In this document: positions 1-7,271 of the stretch, one piece after another
Layout: every line of letters begins with the position of its first letter
Numbering within the stretch: the first letter of the stretch is position 1
Source: Planctomycetales bacterium
GTDB taxonomy: Bacteria; Planctomycetota; Phycisphaerae; SM23-33
NCBI GenBank assembly: GCA_030642005.1
Contig: DAOWOP010000019.1
Coordinates: 1 to 24,667 of the forward strand
Direction of reading: 5' to 3'
Length of the DNA stretch: 24,667 nt
The notes under the pieces: model-generated
Databases searched by the model: none
Seen by the model: the letters and a program-made list of their open reading frames with translations, nothing else
What the model was told of the DNA's origin: nothing
Position numbers and translations under genes: made by a program

Positions 1-50
1 AATTACGAATTACCAATTACGAATTACCAATTACGAATTACGAATTACCA
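1..50. repeat. AT-rich short tandem repeat
   Basis: The window opens in an array of the 6-mers AATTAC and GAATTACC in varied order, ending about 12 bp before the first gene. An 11-base piece of the same motif (GAATTACCAAT) recurs at 12927-12937, next to the purL remnant. It is a low-complexity spacer repeat; no function can be assigned. Confidence 0.7.
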
Positions 51-62
51 AACGAGGTTTTT

Positions 63-1190
63 ATGAGTCATTTTTGTCTTCTGGCTGATCCGGCCGGTTA
101 CGCCGTCAGCGATTTTGATTTGATCGGCGACGTCGAGGCGAGGCGGTATTGGCTGAAACTGTTTGAGGACCACTTTGCCGACACGCTGTCGGCGGCGAAG
201 GTCGCCTACGGGCGCAGCGCCGCCGAGGCAATTGAATCGGCAAGACGCCGGTTCGTCGAAACGATCGCTTTGCTTCGAGAGAACCCTGGCCCGGCCGATT
301 CGCTCATCCCCGACCGGTCCGACCCGGCGGCCCCGGCAGGCCGGCTTGGTCTGGTGGAACTGTGCCGCCTGCGCGAAAAGGTACTCCGCGACAACGGTCT
401 GGGCGATTCTTTCAGGCACATCAAGCAGCGTGAGGACATCTCGGCCATTGAGTCTTATCCGGACGTCATCGACTCGGTCAAATTGCTGCCGGCGTCGCAG
501 CGGTGGGAGCATCTCATCCGCAGCATCTTCGCCGGGAACATTTTCGACCTCGGCAGCACCGCCACGATGGGCTACGCCAGGGATCGCGTCGATTTCGCCG
601 CAGTGCTTGAGCGGACGAAAGGCCGACCCTGGGCAGTGGACGACTTCGATGAGTTGGCGGCGATTCTGCCGACCGGCGCCGCGTCGGCTGCGCCGTGGGC
701 CAAGGCGGTGGTCTTCGCCGACAACACAGGGGCGGACTTTATCCTCGGCGTGATACCTTTCGTCCGGGAACTCGCCGCCCACGGTACGCAGATCGTTCTG
801 GCGGCCAATGAACTGCCGACCCTCAACGACGTTACAACCGATGAAGCCGTCAAAATCCTTTCCCAACTCGCCGACCTGGACGACGAACTGGCTTCTTACA
901 TCTCCGCCGGTCTGTTCGAGGTCGTCTCGACCGGCAATGGCATCCCGCTGATTGACCTGGCGGAGGTCTCCGACGAACTGAACTGCGCCTCCAAGGACGC
1001 AGACCTGGTTATCCTCGAAGGGATGGGCAGGAGCGTCGAGAGCAACCTCAACACGGAATTCACCGTCGATTCGATCCAACTGTGCCTGCTGAAGGACCCG
1101 ATGGTAGCCGCTCGCGTCGGTGGAGAGGTCTTCGACTGCGTGTGCAGGTACAGAAGAGGGACTAGGGACTTGGGACTTGGGAAAAACTGA
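63..1190 (+). CDS. DUF89/ARMT1-like damage-control phosphatase
   Basis: This 375-residue protein matches the DUF89 metal-dependent phosphatases, the group that includes the C-terminal domain of PANK4. These enzymes dephosphorylate damaged or surplus phosphometabolites in the cytoplasm. Visible motifs are FADNTGAD (218-225), with D220, N221 and D225 expected to bind metal, AANELPTLND (247-256), and DADLVILEGMGR (312-323), the PANK4-like signature. The N-terminal 150 residues are helical, as in the family. The ATG has only a weak GAGG upstream. The C-terminus is odd: the last dozen codons and the stop lie in a G-rich intergenic repeat, so the natural C-terminal end has probably been replaced by repeat sequence. 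The substrate is unknown. The family call is fairly secure. Confidence 0.82.
   Translation: MSHFCLLADPAGYAVSDFDLIGDVEARRYWLKLFEDHFADTLSAAKVAYGRSAAEAIESARRRFVETIALLRENPGPADSLIPDRSDPAAPAGRLGLVELCRLREKVLRDNGLGDSFRHIKQREDISAIESYPDVIDSVKLLPASQRWEHLIRSIFAGNIFDLGSTATMGYARDRVDFAAVLERTKGRPWAVDDFDELAAILPTGAASAAPWAKAVVFADNTGADFILGVIPFVRELAAHGTQIVLAANELPTLNDVTTDEAVKILSQLADLDDELASYISAGLFEVVSTGNGIPLIDLAEVSDELNCASKDADLVILEGMGRSVESNLNTEFTVDSIQLCLLKDPMVAARVGGEVFDCVCRYRRGTRDLGLGKN
1158..1181 (+). repeat. G-rich repeat with G-quadruplex pattern, overlapping a gene end
   Basis: Four GGG tracts (1158, 1165, 1172, 1179) are separated by 4-nt loops ACTA, ACTT and ACTT. This satisfies the canonical intramolecular G-quadruplex pattern. 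It encodes the last residues of the DUF89 protein. Related sequence occurs at 9257-9287 (C-rich on this strand) and, degenerate, at 19153-19175. Confidence 0.7.
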
Positions 1191-1198
1191 AAGAGCAG

Positions 1199-1294
1199 AA
1201 CCGATCAACCGATCAACCGATTCACTGATTCACCGATTCACTGATTCACCGATTCACCAATCAACCAATCAACCAATCAACCAGTCAACCAGTT
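1199..1294. repeat. 8-bp tandem repeat array, 12 units in register
   Basis: Twelve consecutive octamers without any indel: AACCGATC x2, AACCGATT, CACTGATT, CACCGATT, CACTGATT, CACCGATT, CACCAATC, AACCAATC x2, AACCAGTC, AACCAGTT. Variation is confined to positions 1, 4, 5, 6 and 8. Neighbouring units share variants, as expected from local slippage or unequal exchange. It fills the gap between the DUF89 gene and the next promoter. Confidence 0.9.
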
Positions 1295-1301
1295 ACAAGT
1301 C

Positions 1302-1331
1302 TTGACGTCGAAGGCTTGGTGGGCCTATGAT
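1302..1331 (+). promoter_or_regulatory. sigma70-type promoter for the envelope operon
   Basis: TTGACG (1302-1307) and TATGAT (1326-1331) are 18 bp apart, five of six matches in each box. The predicted start near 1338 leaves only about 8 nt before the ATG at 1346, so the first gene would be almost leaderless; no Shine-Dalgarno is seen there. Confidence 0.55.
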
Positions 1332-1345
1332 ATACGGTCGTAACA

Positions 1346-1828
1346 ATGGGAAAATCAGCCTGCTATACTGGGACCGATGTCCTGACCGGGGCAGCGAGTT
1401 CGCGCAATTTTCTCCGGCTGCAAGGCCTGACGGTGGCGGCGTGTTGCGGGACTGTAATCGGTCTGGCGGCGTGGCTTACTCCTGCCGCTGCTGGGAGCGG
1501 CACGCACAGGCAACTGGGCTTGCCGGCATGTTCGTTCCTCATGCGGACAGGCTACCCGTGCCCGACCTGCGGCCTGACCACGTCGGTTTCGGCTATGGCT
1601 CACGGTCGGTTCGTTCTGGCCGCCAGGAGCCATCCGTTCGGGGTGGCGTTTTTCGCCGGTCTGGTTGTGCTGGCGGCGTCGGCGTTAATCGAGGTCCTGA
1701 CCGGTCAAAGCGTCCTTTCCCGCCTCGGCAGGCCGGCGTGGTGGGCCTGGATGTTTATAATCGGCATCCCGGCCGGATGGGCGCTGAAATTAATCTGGGG
1801 CATAGCCGACGGTACGCTGCCGATGTGA
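1346..1828 (+). CDS. DUF2752 membrane protein
   Basis: This 160-residue membrane protein carries the DUF2752 hallmark around residues 62-76, CSFLMRTGYPCPTCG, with the conserved FxxxTGxxCPxCG pattern and paired cysteines. Hydrophobic segments lie near 28-50, 98-120 and 134-152. The function of the family is not established. The cysteines could bind metal or form disulphides. The gene has no visible Shine-Dalgarno and sits just after a good promoter. It is followed after 22 nt by a lipoprotein gene, so it probably leads the envelope operon. Another reading frame over the same DNA is a shadow without family features. Confidence 0.8.
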   Translation: MGKSACYTGTDVLTGAASSRNFLRLQGLTVAACCGTVIGLAAWLTPAAAGSGTHRQLGLPACSFLMRTGYPCPTCGLTTSVSAMAHGRFVLAARSHPFGVAFFAGLVVLAASALIEVLTGQSVLSRLGRPAWWAWMFIIGIPAGWALKLIWGIADGTLPM

Positions 1829-1850
1829 CAAACCGCCCAAAGGAGTTATT

Positions 1851-2501
1851 ATGCGGAAGTGCCTGCTCATTGCCCTTTTGTCATCGTCGGCGTTTTATGT
1901 TACCGGCTGCGGCATGGCCAACTGGCTCATGCACGCCTTTGCCCCACCGGTTCCGATGAAGACTATCGAGGCGAAGTTCGGCGATCTTCCGGGCAAGACT
2001 GTCGCCGTGGTAATCTTCGCTGGGCCGGAGATACAACTGGATTACAATATGGCCCAGTTGGAACTCACCGACGAGGTCGGCGCAGAACTCCGCAGGAACG
2101 TCCACGGCGTTACAATAGTTGATGCCAGAAGGGTCATTCGTTACCAGGCTGAAAACCCGCGATGGGACGCGACGCCGCCGGAGAAACTCTGCAAGGCTTT
2201 CGACGCCGATTATGTCATGCTGATTTCGGTGATGGAATTCTCAACGCGTGAACCGGGCAGCATCCACCTGGCGCGAGGGCGAATCACCGCAGAGGTCAAT
2301 ATATATAAAGCAAATCTCTCTTCGACCGGCGGCGGGAATCCCGTCTGGCGGACCGGACCGATATACATAGTCAATCCGCCTGAATCCTCCATGGGGATCC
2401 CTGCCGGAAACGACTGGAAGATGCGTGTTCAAACTGAAAGATTATTCGCCTGGGAACTGGTAAGGAATTTCTACAAGTACAAGGTGCCGAAAGAATCATG
2501 A
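1851..2501 (+). CDS. Lipoprotein of unknown function, first of a tandem pair
   Basis: This 216-residue lipoprotein has a signal peptide ending in a lipobox (VTGC, lipidated Cys at 20). A good Shine-Dalgarno (AAAGGAG) precedes the ATG by 6-7 nt. The mature part begins with a strand-like stretch (KTVAVVIFAGPE), then a region ending in FDADYVMLISVMEFS and a ligand-like beta segment. The same order of elements recurs in the next gene, so the two are tandem paralogues. They resemble small planctomycete outer-membrane lipoproteins, but no named family is recognised. The stop overlaps the next ATG (ATGA), which implies coupled translation. Context with glycan genes suggests an envelope role, which is inference only. 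Confidence 0.75.
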   Translation: MRKCLLIALLSSSAFYVTGCGMANWLMHAFAPPVPMKTIEAKFGDLPGKTVAVVIFAGPEIQLDYNMAQLELTDEVGAELRRNVHGVTIVDARRVIRYQAENPRWDATPPEKLCKAFDADYVMLISVMEFSTREPGSIHLARGRITAEVNIYKANLSSTGGGNPVWRTGPIYIVNPPESSMGIPAGNDWKMRVQTERLFAWELVRNFYKYKVPKES

Positions 2502-3166
2502 TGAAACGAAGGTTATATTTACTGCTGCTGGCCTCGGTGATGCTGCTGCCGGTCGGCTGCCAGTTGCCCTTTGCCATTCTGGCAAAATTATTCCCGGAGG
2601 AGAAGGTCCAGCCGAGATTTGTCCTTCCGTCGGACAGGACGATTCTGGTCTTTCCCGACGACATAAAGTGCCCGCTGGTCTATCCACCCGCCAAACGGAC
2701 GCTGGCGGAAAAGGTCGATAAACTGCTCATCGCACACTCGCTCGCCGCCGAGACGATACCCTATGACAAACTGATCGACCTGCGTAACGCCGAGCCGAAG
2801 TTCAACCTCATGAGTATCCCGAGGATCGGGCGCAGGCTCGGAGCGGACCTGGTGATCTATGTCTCAATCGAAGAGTTTTCGCTCAAGGACAATCCCGTCG
2901 ATGCGCTCTGGCGAGGCAAGCTTGTCGCCAGGGTAAAGGTCGTGGACGTCCTGAAGGGGCGTATCTGGCCTGACGAATCGGCCGGCTTTCCGATCAGCAT
3001 TGCCGAGCCGATGACGGAAAATACTTCGGAGACCTACGGTTCGCAACTGGCTCGCAAACTGGCTGAACGCATGGCCGAGGAAGTCTGCGGGCTTTTCCAC
3101 GAGCGTTATATCGAGCGCGCCAAGCCAAAGGAAAAGGAAACCGACCTGTCCATTCCAATCCAATGA
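2498..3166 (+). CDS. Lipoprotein of unknown function, second of a tandem pair
   Basis: This 222-residue lipoprotein has a lipobox at LPVGC (Cys 21). It is collinear with the preceding protein: RTILVFPDD matches the first strand, and LGADLVIYVSIEEFSLKD matches the FDADYVMLISVMEFS block. Both continue into a stretch of the type GKLVARVKVVDV. The C-terminus is charged (IERAKPKEKETD). The ATG overlaps the previous stop by 4 bp, and its own stop overlaps the next ATG. A second ATG directly follows the first, so the start is uncertain by one codon. It may form a hetero-oligomer with its paralogue, but nothing in the sequence proves it. Confidence 0.75.
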   Translation: MMKRRLYLLLLASVMLLPVGCQLPFAILAKLFPEEKVQPRFVLPSDRTILVFPDDIKCPLVYPPAKRTLAEKVDKLLIAHSLAAETIPYDKLIDLRNAEPKFNLMSIPRIGRRLGADLVIYVSIEEFSLKDNPVDALWRGKLVARVKVVDVLKGRIWPDESAGFPISIAEPMTENTSETYGSQLARKLAERMAEEVCGLFHERYIERAKPKEKETDLSIPIQ

Positions 3167-3705
3167 GTCAGTCTGATCGCACCTCCATCATGGTTGCACC
3201 GCCGGACATCAACGACATTTCCAGCCGCCCAGCCGTTCGAGATCGGCTGGGAATCGCGCCCGGGGATATAGTTATCGTCGCGGCGGGGCGTGTGCACCGC
3301 CAAAGCGGGCATCGCTTTGCCGTATGGGCCGTCTCTATCCTGAAAATCGCCGACCTGCCTGTGTGTCTTATTATTCAGGACACCGGCCGGGGCGCAAGAG
3401 ATGTCGCCGAATTCGCCGGAATGACCGGCTTTGCAGAGCAGATAATCCTTGCCGGCGCCGAATGGCCCATATCAGACCTGCTTGCGGCGGCTGATATAGC
3501 GTTATTCCTGGACCCCGACGACCCGCCGTCGTCGGCGATGCCCGCCCGCCTGCCGATTGTCGCCGCCGATACGCCCACGGCGCGGAACCGACCGGCAAAC
3601 GGAAAAAACGTCCTGCTGGTCCGACCGGACCGCCCTCGTCAAATCGCACAGGCCTTGTTGAAGATAATCGAAGACATCTCGCCGGCAACAGTGAACGACA
3701 AATGA
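3163..3705 (+). CDS. Half-length GT4-family glycosyltransferase (C-terminal domain only)
   Basis: The 180 residues correspond to the C-terminal nucleotide-sugar-binding half of a GT-B fold, GT4 family enzyme. Visible are a start strand with AAGRVHRQSGH (41-51) in place of the usual GRL-xx-KG, a strand IIQDTGRG, then LLAAADIALFLDP and PIVAADTPTARNRPANGKNVLLV. The acceptor-binding N-terminal half is absent, and no ORF upstream supplies it, since the preceding gene is a lipoprotein. The family's EX7E acidic pair is not evident; Asp and Ser stand in that region. It overlaps both neighbours by 4 bp, so it is a maintained operon member. It may be a degenerate enzyme or may work with a partner subunit. 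Confidence 0.6.
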   Translation: MSQSDRTSIMVAPPDINDISSRPAVRDRLGIAPGDIVIVAAGRVHRQSGHRFAVWAVSILKIADLPVCLIIQDTGRGARDVAEFAGMTGFAEQIILAGAEWPISDLLAAADIALFLDPDDPPSSAMPARLPIVAADTPTARNRPANGKNVLLVRPDRPRQIAQALLKIIEDISPATVNDK

Positions 3706-5501
3706 CAACCGACAAACACCACATGCCGGACGCTTCGGAACTATTCGTCGGCCTCGACGCCGGTGCGGTTCGCTTTGCCGACGCCGACGCCCGCCGCCGG
3801 CTGGAACCGCTGCTGTCAGGCTCGAGCGACAATCGCTGGTCAATGGTCAAACACAATGTCTCCCGGACCGTCTATCGCTGCGAAGCATCGGGTTCCGCCG
3901 GTGTGCTGTACCTGAAGCATTTCCATAATCCGTCGCTGCTGCATCGCCTCGGTAGCCGCATCGGACTTTCGGACTCACGCTGCGAGATGCGCTTCAGCAG
4001 ATACCTCTCCGGCAACGGCGTGCCGGTCCCGAAGGCCCTTGCCACCTGTTATCACAAGGGTGCGGAGTGGCTGATAAGCGACGGGATCGAACCGTCCGTC
4101 CCCGCCGACAAATGGCACGCCGAGAAGTTGTCGGCCGGCAACCACGCCGCCATTGACGCCGCGATAATCGCCCTGGCTGAAATGGTCGGCAGGATGCACG
4201 CCTGCGGAGTAATACACCGTGACCTGCACTGCGGCAACGTGCTGGTACGAATAAACGAATCGTCCCGTGGGCGGTTCGGCGGGTTGGTCCTGATGGACCT
4301 GCACCGTATGCTTCGCCGGCGCCGGCTGACCCGGCGAAGACGGGCTGCCAACCTCGCACAACTTTTCCACGACCGCCGGCTGTGGACTACGCGCTCGCAG
4401 CGACTGCGGTTTCTCCGGCGATACCTCCGCGCCGCCGGAGCCGAAGGGACGATCCGCGGGTGGGTCCGCCTGATCGAGATGCTGGCTCACCGCCACAGCC
4501 GGAAACTCCACGCCCAGCGCGACCGCCGAATCTTCGCAACCAATCGGTATTTCGCCAGCCTGTCCGTTGCAGGTCGGCGCACGCATGTGATACTGGCGTC
4601 AAAACGCCGCCTGCCCGGCTCGAGCGCCTGCGAACATACCTTCGACGCCGAGGACTGGCTCAAAGTGCTGGGCGACCCGGACGCACTCTTTACCGGCGGA
4701 GACGCGAAAGTAATCAAAGATTCACCCAGCAGTTTCGTCGTCCGGCGGCGACTCCGAATCGGAGCCGCCGAGTTCGACGTGTACATCAAACGCGCACGCC
4801 GAAAACGAACCATCCGGTGGGTCGCCGACCTCTTCCGCCGCAGCCGGGCGCTGCGAGGCTTCTACCTCGGTCACGCCCTGTTGGGCCGGCACATCCACAC
4901 AGCGCTGCCCCTGGCGGCGATGGAAAAACGACGATGGGGTTTTCTAATCGACTCGATCCTGATTACCGAACAGGTAACCGGTCTGCACCTCAACAGGTTC
5001 CTCAACCGCTACCTGGGCGGTGAACAATCCGACGGCTTGCCGATAGAGCCAAAACGCCTGGCCCGCCAGGTCCTCTGGCAACTGGGGCGCCTCCTGCGCC
5101 GTCTCCACGAAGAAGGATTCGCACATCGCGACCTGAAGGTATCCAACCTGCTGGTGCACTGGGACGGTCACAGGGACCACCCGCCCGAATTGATCCTCGT
5201 GGACCTGGACGGCGTCAACCGTGTCCGCCGTGTTACGCGACGCCGGCAGTTCCGCGGACTTATGAGACTGAACGTCTCGCTGCTGGAATGCCCCGTGGTC
5301 AATCACGCAGGCAGGCTGAGAATGCTGATGGGATACCTGCGAAGCCCGGGAGCAGGGCGGATCAACTTCAAGCCCTACTGGCGATTCCTCCAGGACTGGT
5401 CCAGCCGGAAGATACGCCGGCAGATTGCCTCTCGCCAGCGACGCCAGAAAGCCCAGCGCCTGTCCGCCTCCGCCAGGCAGGCAGGGAGGACCACGCCGTG
5501 A
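3702..5501 (+). CDS. Tandem double LPS-core-type kinase (Kdo/WaaP-like), two domains in one chain
   Basis: This 599-residue protein contains two protein-kinase-like domains of the LPS sugar kinase type (KdkA/WaaP/RfaP group). Domain 1 (about 45-270) has a candidate ATP lysine K72, the catalytic loop HRDLHCGN (172-179) and the metal-binding MDLH (198-201). Domain 2 (about 330-570) has K363, HRDLKVSN (475-482) and VDLDG (500-504). Both catalytic loops keep HRD and the downstream Asn, so both may be active. Single-domain family members are about 230-290 residues, so this is a fusion or internal duplication. The loops differ (HCGN against VSN), so the duplication is old or joins two subfamilies. 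The tail is very Arg-rich. It probably phosphorylates core sugars at the inner membrane, next to the GT9 gene. Confidence 0.78.
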   Translation: MTTDKHHMPDASELFVGLDAGAVRFADADARRRLEPLLSGSSDNRWSMVKHNVSRTVYRCEASGSAGVLYLKHFHNPSLLHRLGSRIGLSDSRCEMRFSRYLSGNGVPVPKALATCYHKGAEWLISDGIEPSVPADKWHAEKLSAGNHAAIDAAIIALAEMVGRMHACGVIHRDLHCGNVLVRINESSRGRFGGLVLMDLHRMLRRRRLTRRRRAANLAQLFHDRRLWTTRSQRLRFLRRYLRAAGAEGTIRGWVRLIEMLAHRHSRKLHAQRDRRIFATNRYFASLSVAGRRTHVILASKRRLPGSSACEHTFDAEDWLKVLGDPDALFTGGDAKVIKDSPSSFVVRRRLRIGAAEFDVYIKRARRKRTIRWVADLFRRSRALRGFYLGHALLGRHIHTALPLAAMEKRRWGFLIDSILITEQVTGLHLNRFLNRYLGGEQSDGLPIEPKRLARQVLWQLGRLLRRLHEEGFAHRDLKVSNLLVHWDGHRDHPPELILVDLDGVNRVRRVTRRRQFRGLMRLNVSLLECPVVNHAGRLRMLMGYLRSPGAGRINFKPYWRFLQDWSSRKIRRQIASRQRRQKAQRLSASARQAGRTTP

Positions 5502-6541
5502 CCGACCCTCCACTGCCACCGCCCGAAAAAATACTCATCATCAAACCGTCCAGCCTGGGCGATGTGATTACCGCTATGCCGGTCCTGGCCGGGCTGAGGC
5601 GAACCTTCCCGCATGCCCACATCGCCTGGCTGGTAACGCCGGGCTGTGCGCCCATCCTGACCGGGCAAAAAGATTTGGACGAGACGATCCTCTTCGACCG
5701 CCGCCGGTACGGGCGAATCGGGCTTAGCGCCGGAGCAACCAGAGATTTCCTGACCTTCTGCCGGGACCTCCGCCGCCGACAATTCGACTGGGTTATTGAT
5801 TTGCAGGGGCTTTTCCGTAGCGGATTCTTCGCCCGCGTCAGCGGCGCCGGCGTCCGCGCCGGCTTCGCCGACACCCGTGAATTTGCCGGCGTCTTCTACA
5901 CACACACAATCGGCGTCCGGGCTGACCACACCGTCCAGCGCAACATCGACCTCGCCTGCGCACTCGGCGTGGACGCACACGCCGACGACCTCGTTCTGAC
6001 CGTTACGGATGAGGCAAAGGCGTTCGTCGAATCGTTCCTGAACGAGCACAATCTCGCCCCAGGCCGGTATCTCGTAATCGCACCGGGGACGCGATGGCAG
6101 AGCAAGTTGTACCCGCTTCGCCACTGGCAAAAGGTCGTCGCCGAACTGTCTCACGACGTGCCCGTGGTGCTGACGGGTTCCGATGATGACCGCGAACCAT
6201 GCACCGACCTGGCTGCCGGGAACGGGAAGGTGTTTAATCTTGCCGGGCGGACGACGCTGCCGCAGGCAGTCGCCATAATCGCATCGGCCGGGGCCGTCGT
6301 CTGCTGCGATTCAGCCGCTAATTTTATCGCCCCTGCCGTCGGGACGCCGTTCGTAACATTAATCGGCCCGACCCGTCCCGAACGCACCGGCCCGCTCGGC
6401 CCGCTGGGCTTGGCCATCGTCGCCGACACGCCATGCACCGGCTGCCTTAAACGCCGATGCCGACATGTTACATGTATGCAACTAATCGACCCGCAACAGG
6501 TTGCCGCCGCCGCACGCAAGGCGCTCAACCGGAAACCATAG
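5498..6541 (+). CDS. Glycosyltransferase family 9, heptosyltransferase-like
   Basis: This 347-residue protein is a GT9 enzyme of the WaaC/WaaF (RfaF) type, which transfers heptose or a related sugar to the LPS inner core. Typical features are the N-terminal ILIIKPSSLGDVITAMPVL, the mid-chain VIAPGTRWQSKLYPLRHW, and the C-terminal VCCDSAANFIAPAVGTPFVTL with IGPTRPERTGPLGP. Near the end CTGCLKRRC has three cysteines. The frame is open further upstream to 5288, but the GTG at 5498 is chosen. It has a strong AGGGAGGA 7 nt upstream, it overlaps the kinase stop as GTGA, and the family N-terminus begins here. The acceptor sugar cannot be read from sequence. Confidence 0.85.
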   Translation: MTDPPLPPPEKILIIKPSSLGDVITAMPVLAGLRRTFPHAHIAWLVTPGCAPILTGQKDLDETILFDRRRYGRIGLSAGATRDFLTFCRDLRRRQFDWVIDLQGLFRSGFFARVSGAGVRAGFADTREFAGVFYTHTIGVRADHTVQRNIDLACALGVDAHADDLVLTVTDEAKAFVESFLNEHNLAPGRYLVIAPGTRWQSKLYPLRHWQKVVAELSHDVPVVLTGSDDDREPCTDLAAGNGKVFNLAGRTTLPQAVAIIASAGAVVCCDSAANFIAPAVGTPFVTLIGPTRPERTGPLGPLGLAIVADTPCTGCLKRRCRHVTCMQLIDPQQVAAAARKALNRKP

Positions 6542-6551
6542 GTAAGAATCT

Positions 6552-7007
6552 ATGCCGCGAATCTGCACATTATGGATTGTCCTGTCGCCGCTTATGCTGT
6601 TTTCGTCATGCAATTGCTCCGGTCAAGGCGACCGGCCGCAGGTGCGTATCGGAGAGCACGTCTGGCAGGTGGAACTGGCAGCCGACGAGCAAAACCGCCG
6701 CAGGGGCCTGGCCGACAGGCTCGAAGTGCCCGAAGGAACCGGGATGTTGTTTGTCTTCCCGCGCGAAAGGGTGCTGACATTCCACATGCTCAACTGCCGG
6801 ACCGGTATCGACGTAGCCTTCATCTCCAGCGACGGAACGATAGTCAACATTCACACAATGCCCGTCGAAGACGACCCCGGCAATCCCAAATGCACCTATT
6901 CGAGCAAATATCCCGCGCGATACGCCCTTGAGGTCGCCGCCGGCGCTTTGGCGCGGGCCGGCGTAAAAGTCGGCGACAAGGTCGAACTGCCGGACCTGCG
7001 TCCGTAA
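6552..7007 (+). CDS. DUF192 family exported protein, probable lipoprotein
   Basis: This 151-residue protein has an N-terminal hydrophobic segment ending in a lipobox-like FSSC (Cys 20), so it is probably exported and perhaps lipidated, although Phe at -3 is unusual. The rest is a complete DUF192 domain: ELAADEQNRRRGLADR, EGTGMLFVFP, FHMLNCRTGIDVAFIS and the closing YALEVAAGALARAGVKVGD. The biochemical role of DUF192 is not known. It starts 10 nt after the heptosyltransferase stop and probably ends the same transcript, since the next gene has its own promoter. Confidence 0.83.
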   Translation: MPRICTLWIVLSPLMLFSSCNCSGQGDRPQVRIGEHVWQVELAADEQNRRRGLADRLEVPEGTGMLFVFPRERVLTFHMLNCRTGIDVAFISSDGTIVNIHTMPVEDDPGNPKCTYSSKYPARYALEVAAGALARAGVKVGDKVELPDLRP

Positions 7008-7012
7008 GCAAT

Positions 7013-7042
7013 TTGACATACCGACAGCTACGTAGATAGAAT
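7013..7042 (+). promoter_or_regulatory. sigma70-type promoter for hicB-like gene
   Basis: A perfect TTGACA (7013-7018) and TAGAAT (7037-7042) are 18 bp apart. Transcription would start near 7049, only about 13 nt ahead of the ATG. That leaves room for the GAGGTGAT ribosome-binding site and little else. Confidence 0.65.
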
Positions 7043-7061
7043 TGTATTGAGGTGATCTCAT

Positions 7062-7268
7062 ATGAAACTAATTGTAACTCTTGAGCGAGACGAAACGGGC
7101 ATGGTTGTCGCTGAGTGTCCGTCTATCCCGGGGTGTGTTTCGCAAGGCGAGACGGAAGAAGATGCCCTGGCGAACATACGCGAGGCCATTGGCGCCTGCC
7201 TGGAAGCCCGCGCCGAAGCCGGCATGCCTTTGACTGTGGCCATTTGTGAGGTAGAGGTCGCGGTCTGA
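7062..7268 (+). CDS. Orphan HicB-family antitoxin-like protein
   Basis: This 68-residue protein is the minimal HicB domain (formerly UPF0150). It shows VTLERDETGMVVAECPSIPG, then CVSQGETEEDALANIREAI and a closing strand. The family neutralises HicA, an mRNA interferase. No HicA-like ORF of about 60-80 codons lies on either side: upstream is DUF192 and downstream is the convergent HepT gene. There is no C-terminal DNA-binding domain. It has its own promoter and a good Shine-Dalgarno (GAGGTGAT, 5 nt from ATG). It may be a solitary antitoxin acting against HicA elsewhere. It ends 3 bp before the HepT stop on the other strand. Confidence 0.82.
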   Translation: MKLIVTLERDETGMVVAECPSIPGCVSQGETEEDALANIREAIGACLEARAEAGMPLTVAICEVEVAV

Positions 7269-7271
7269 TTA

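Noticed and set aside
45..1208. Minus-strand open frame of 387 codons
   Set aside because: It is a complete antisense shadow of the DUF89 gene, with no recognisable motif. Its existence follows from GC-rich codon use.
1199..1294. CRISPR array
   Set aside because: The period is 8 bp with no unique spacers and no cas genes nearby; it is a simple tandem repeat.
4382..5023. Plus-strand Arg/Pro-rich frame of 213 codons
   Set aside because: It is an out-of-frame shadow of the double kinase; its Arg/Pro composition is typical of frame-shifted GC-rich code.
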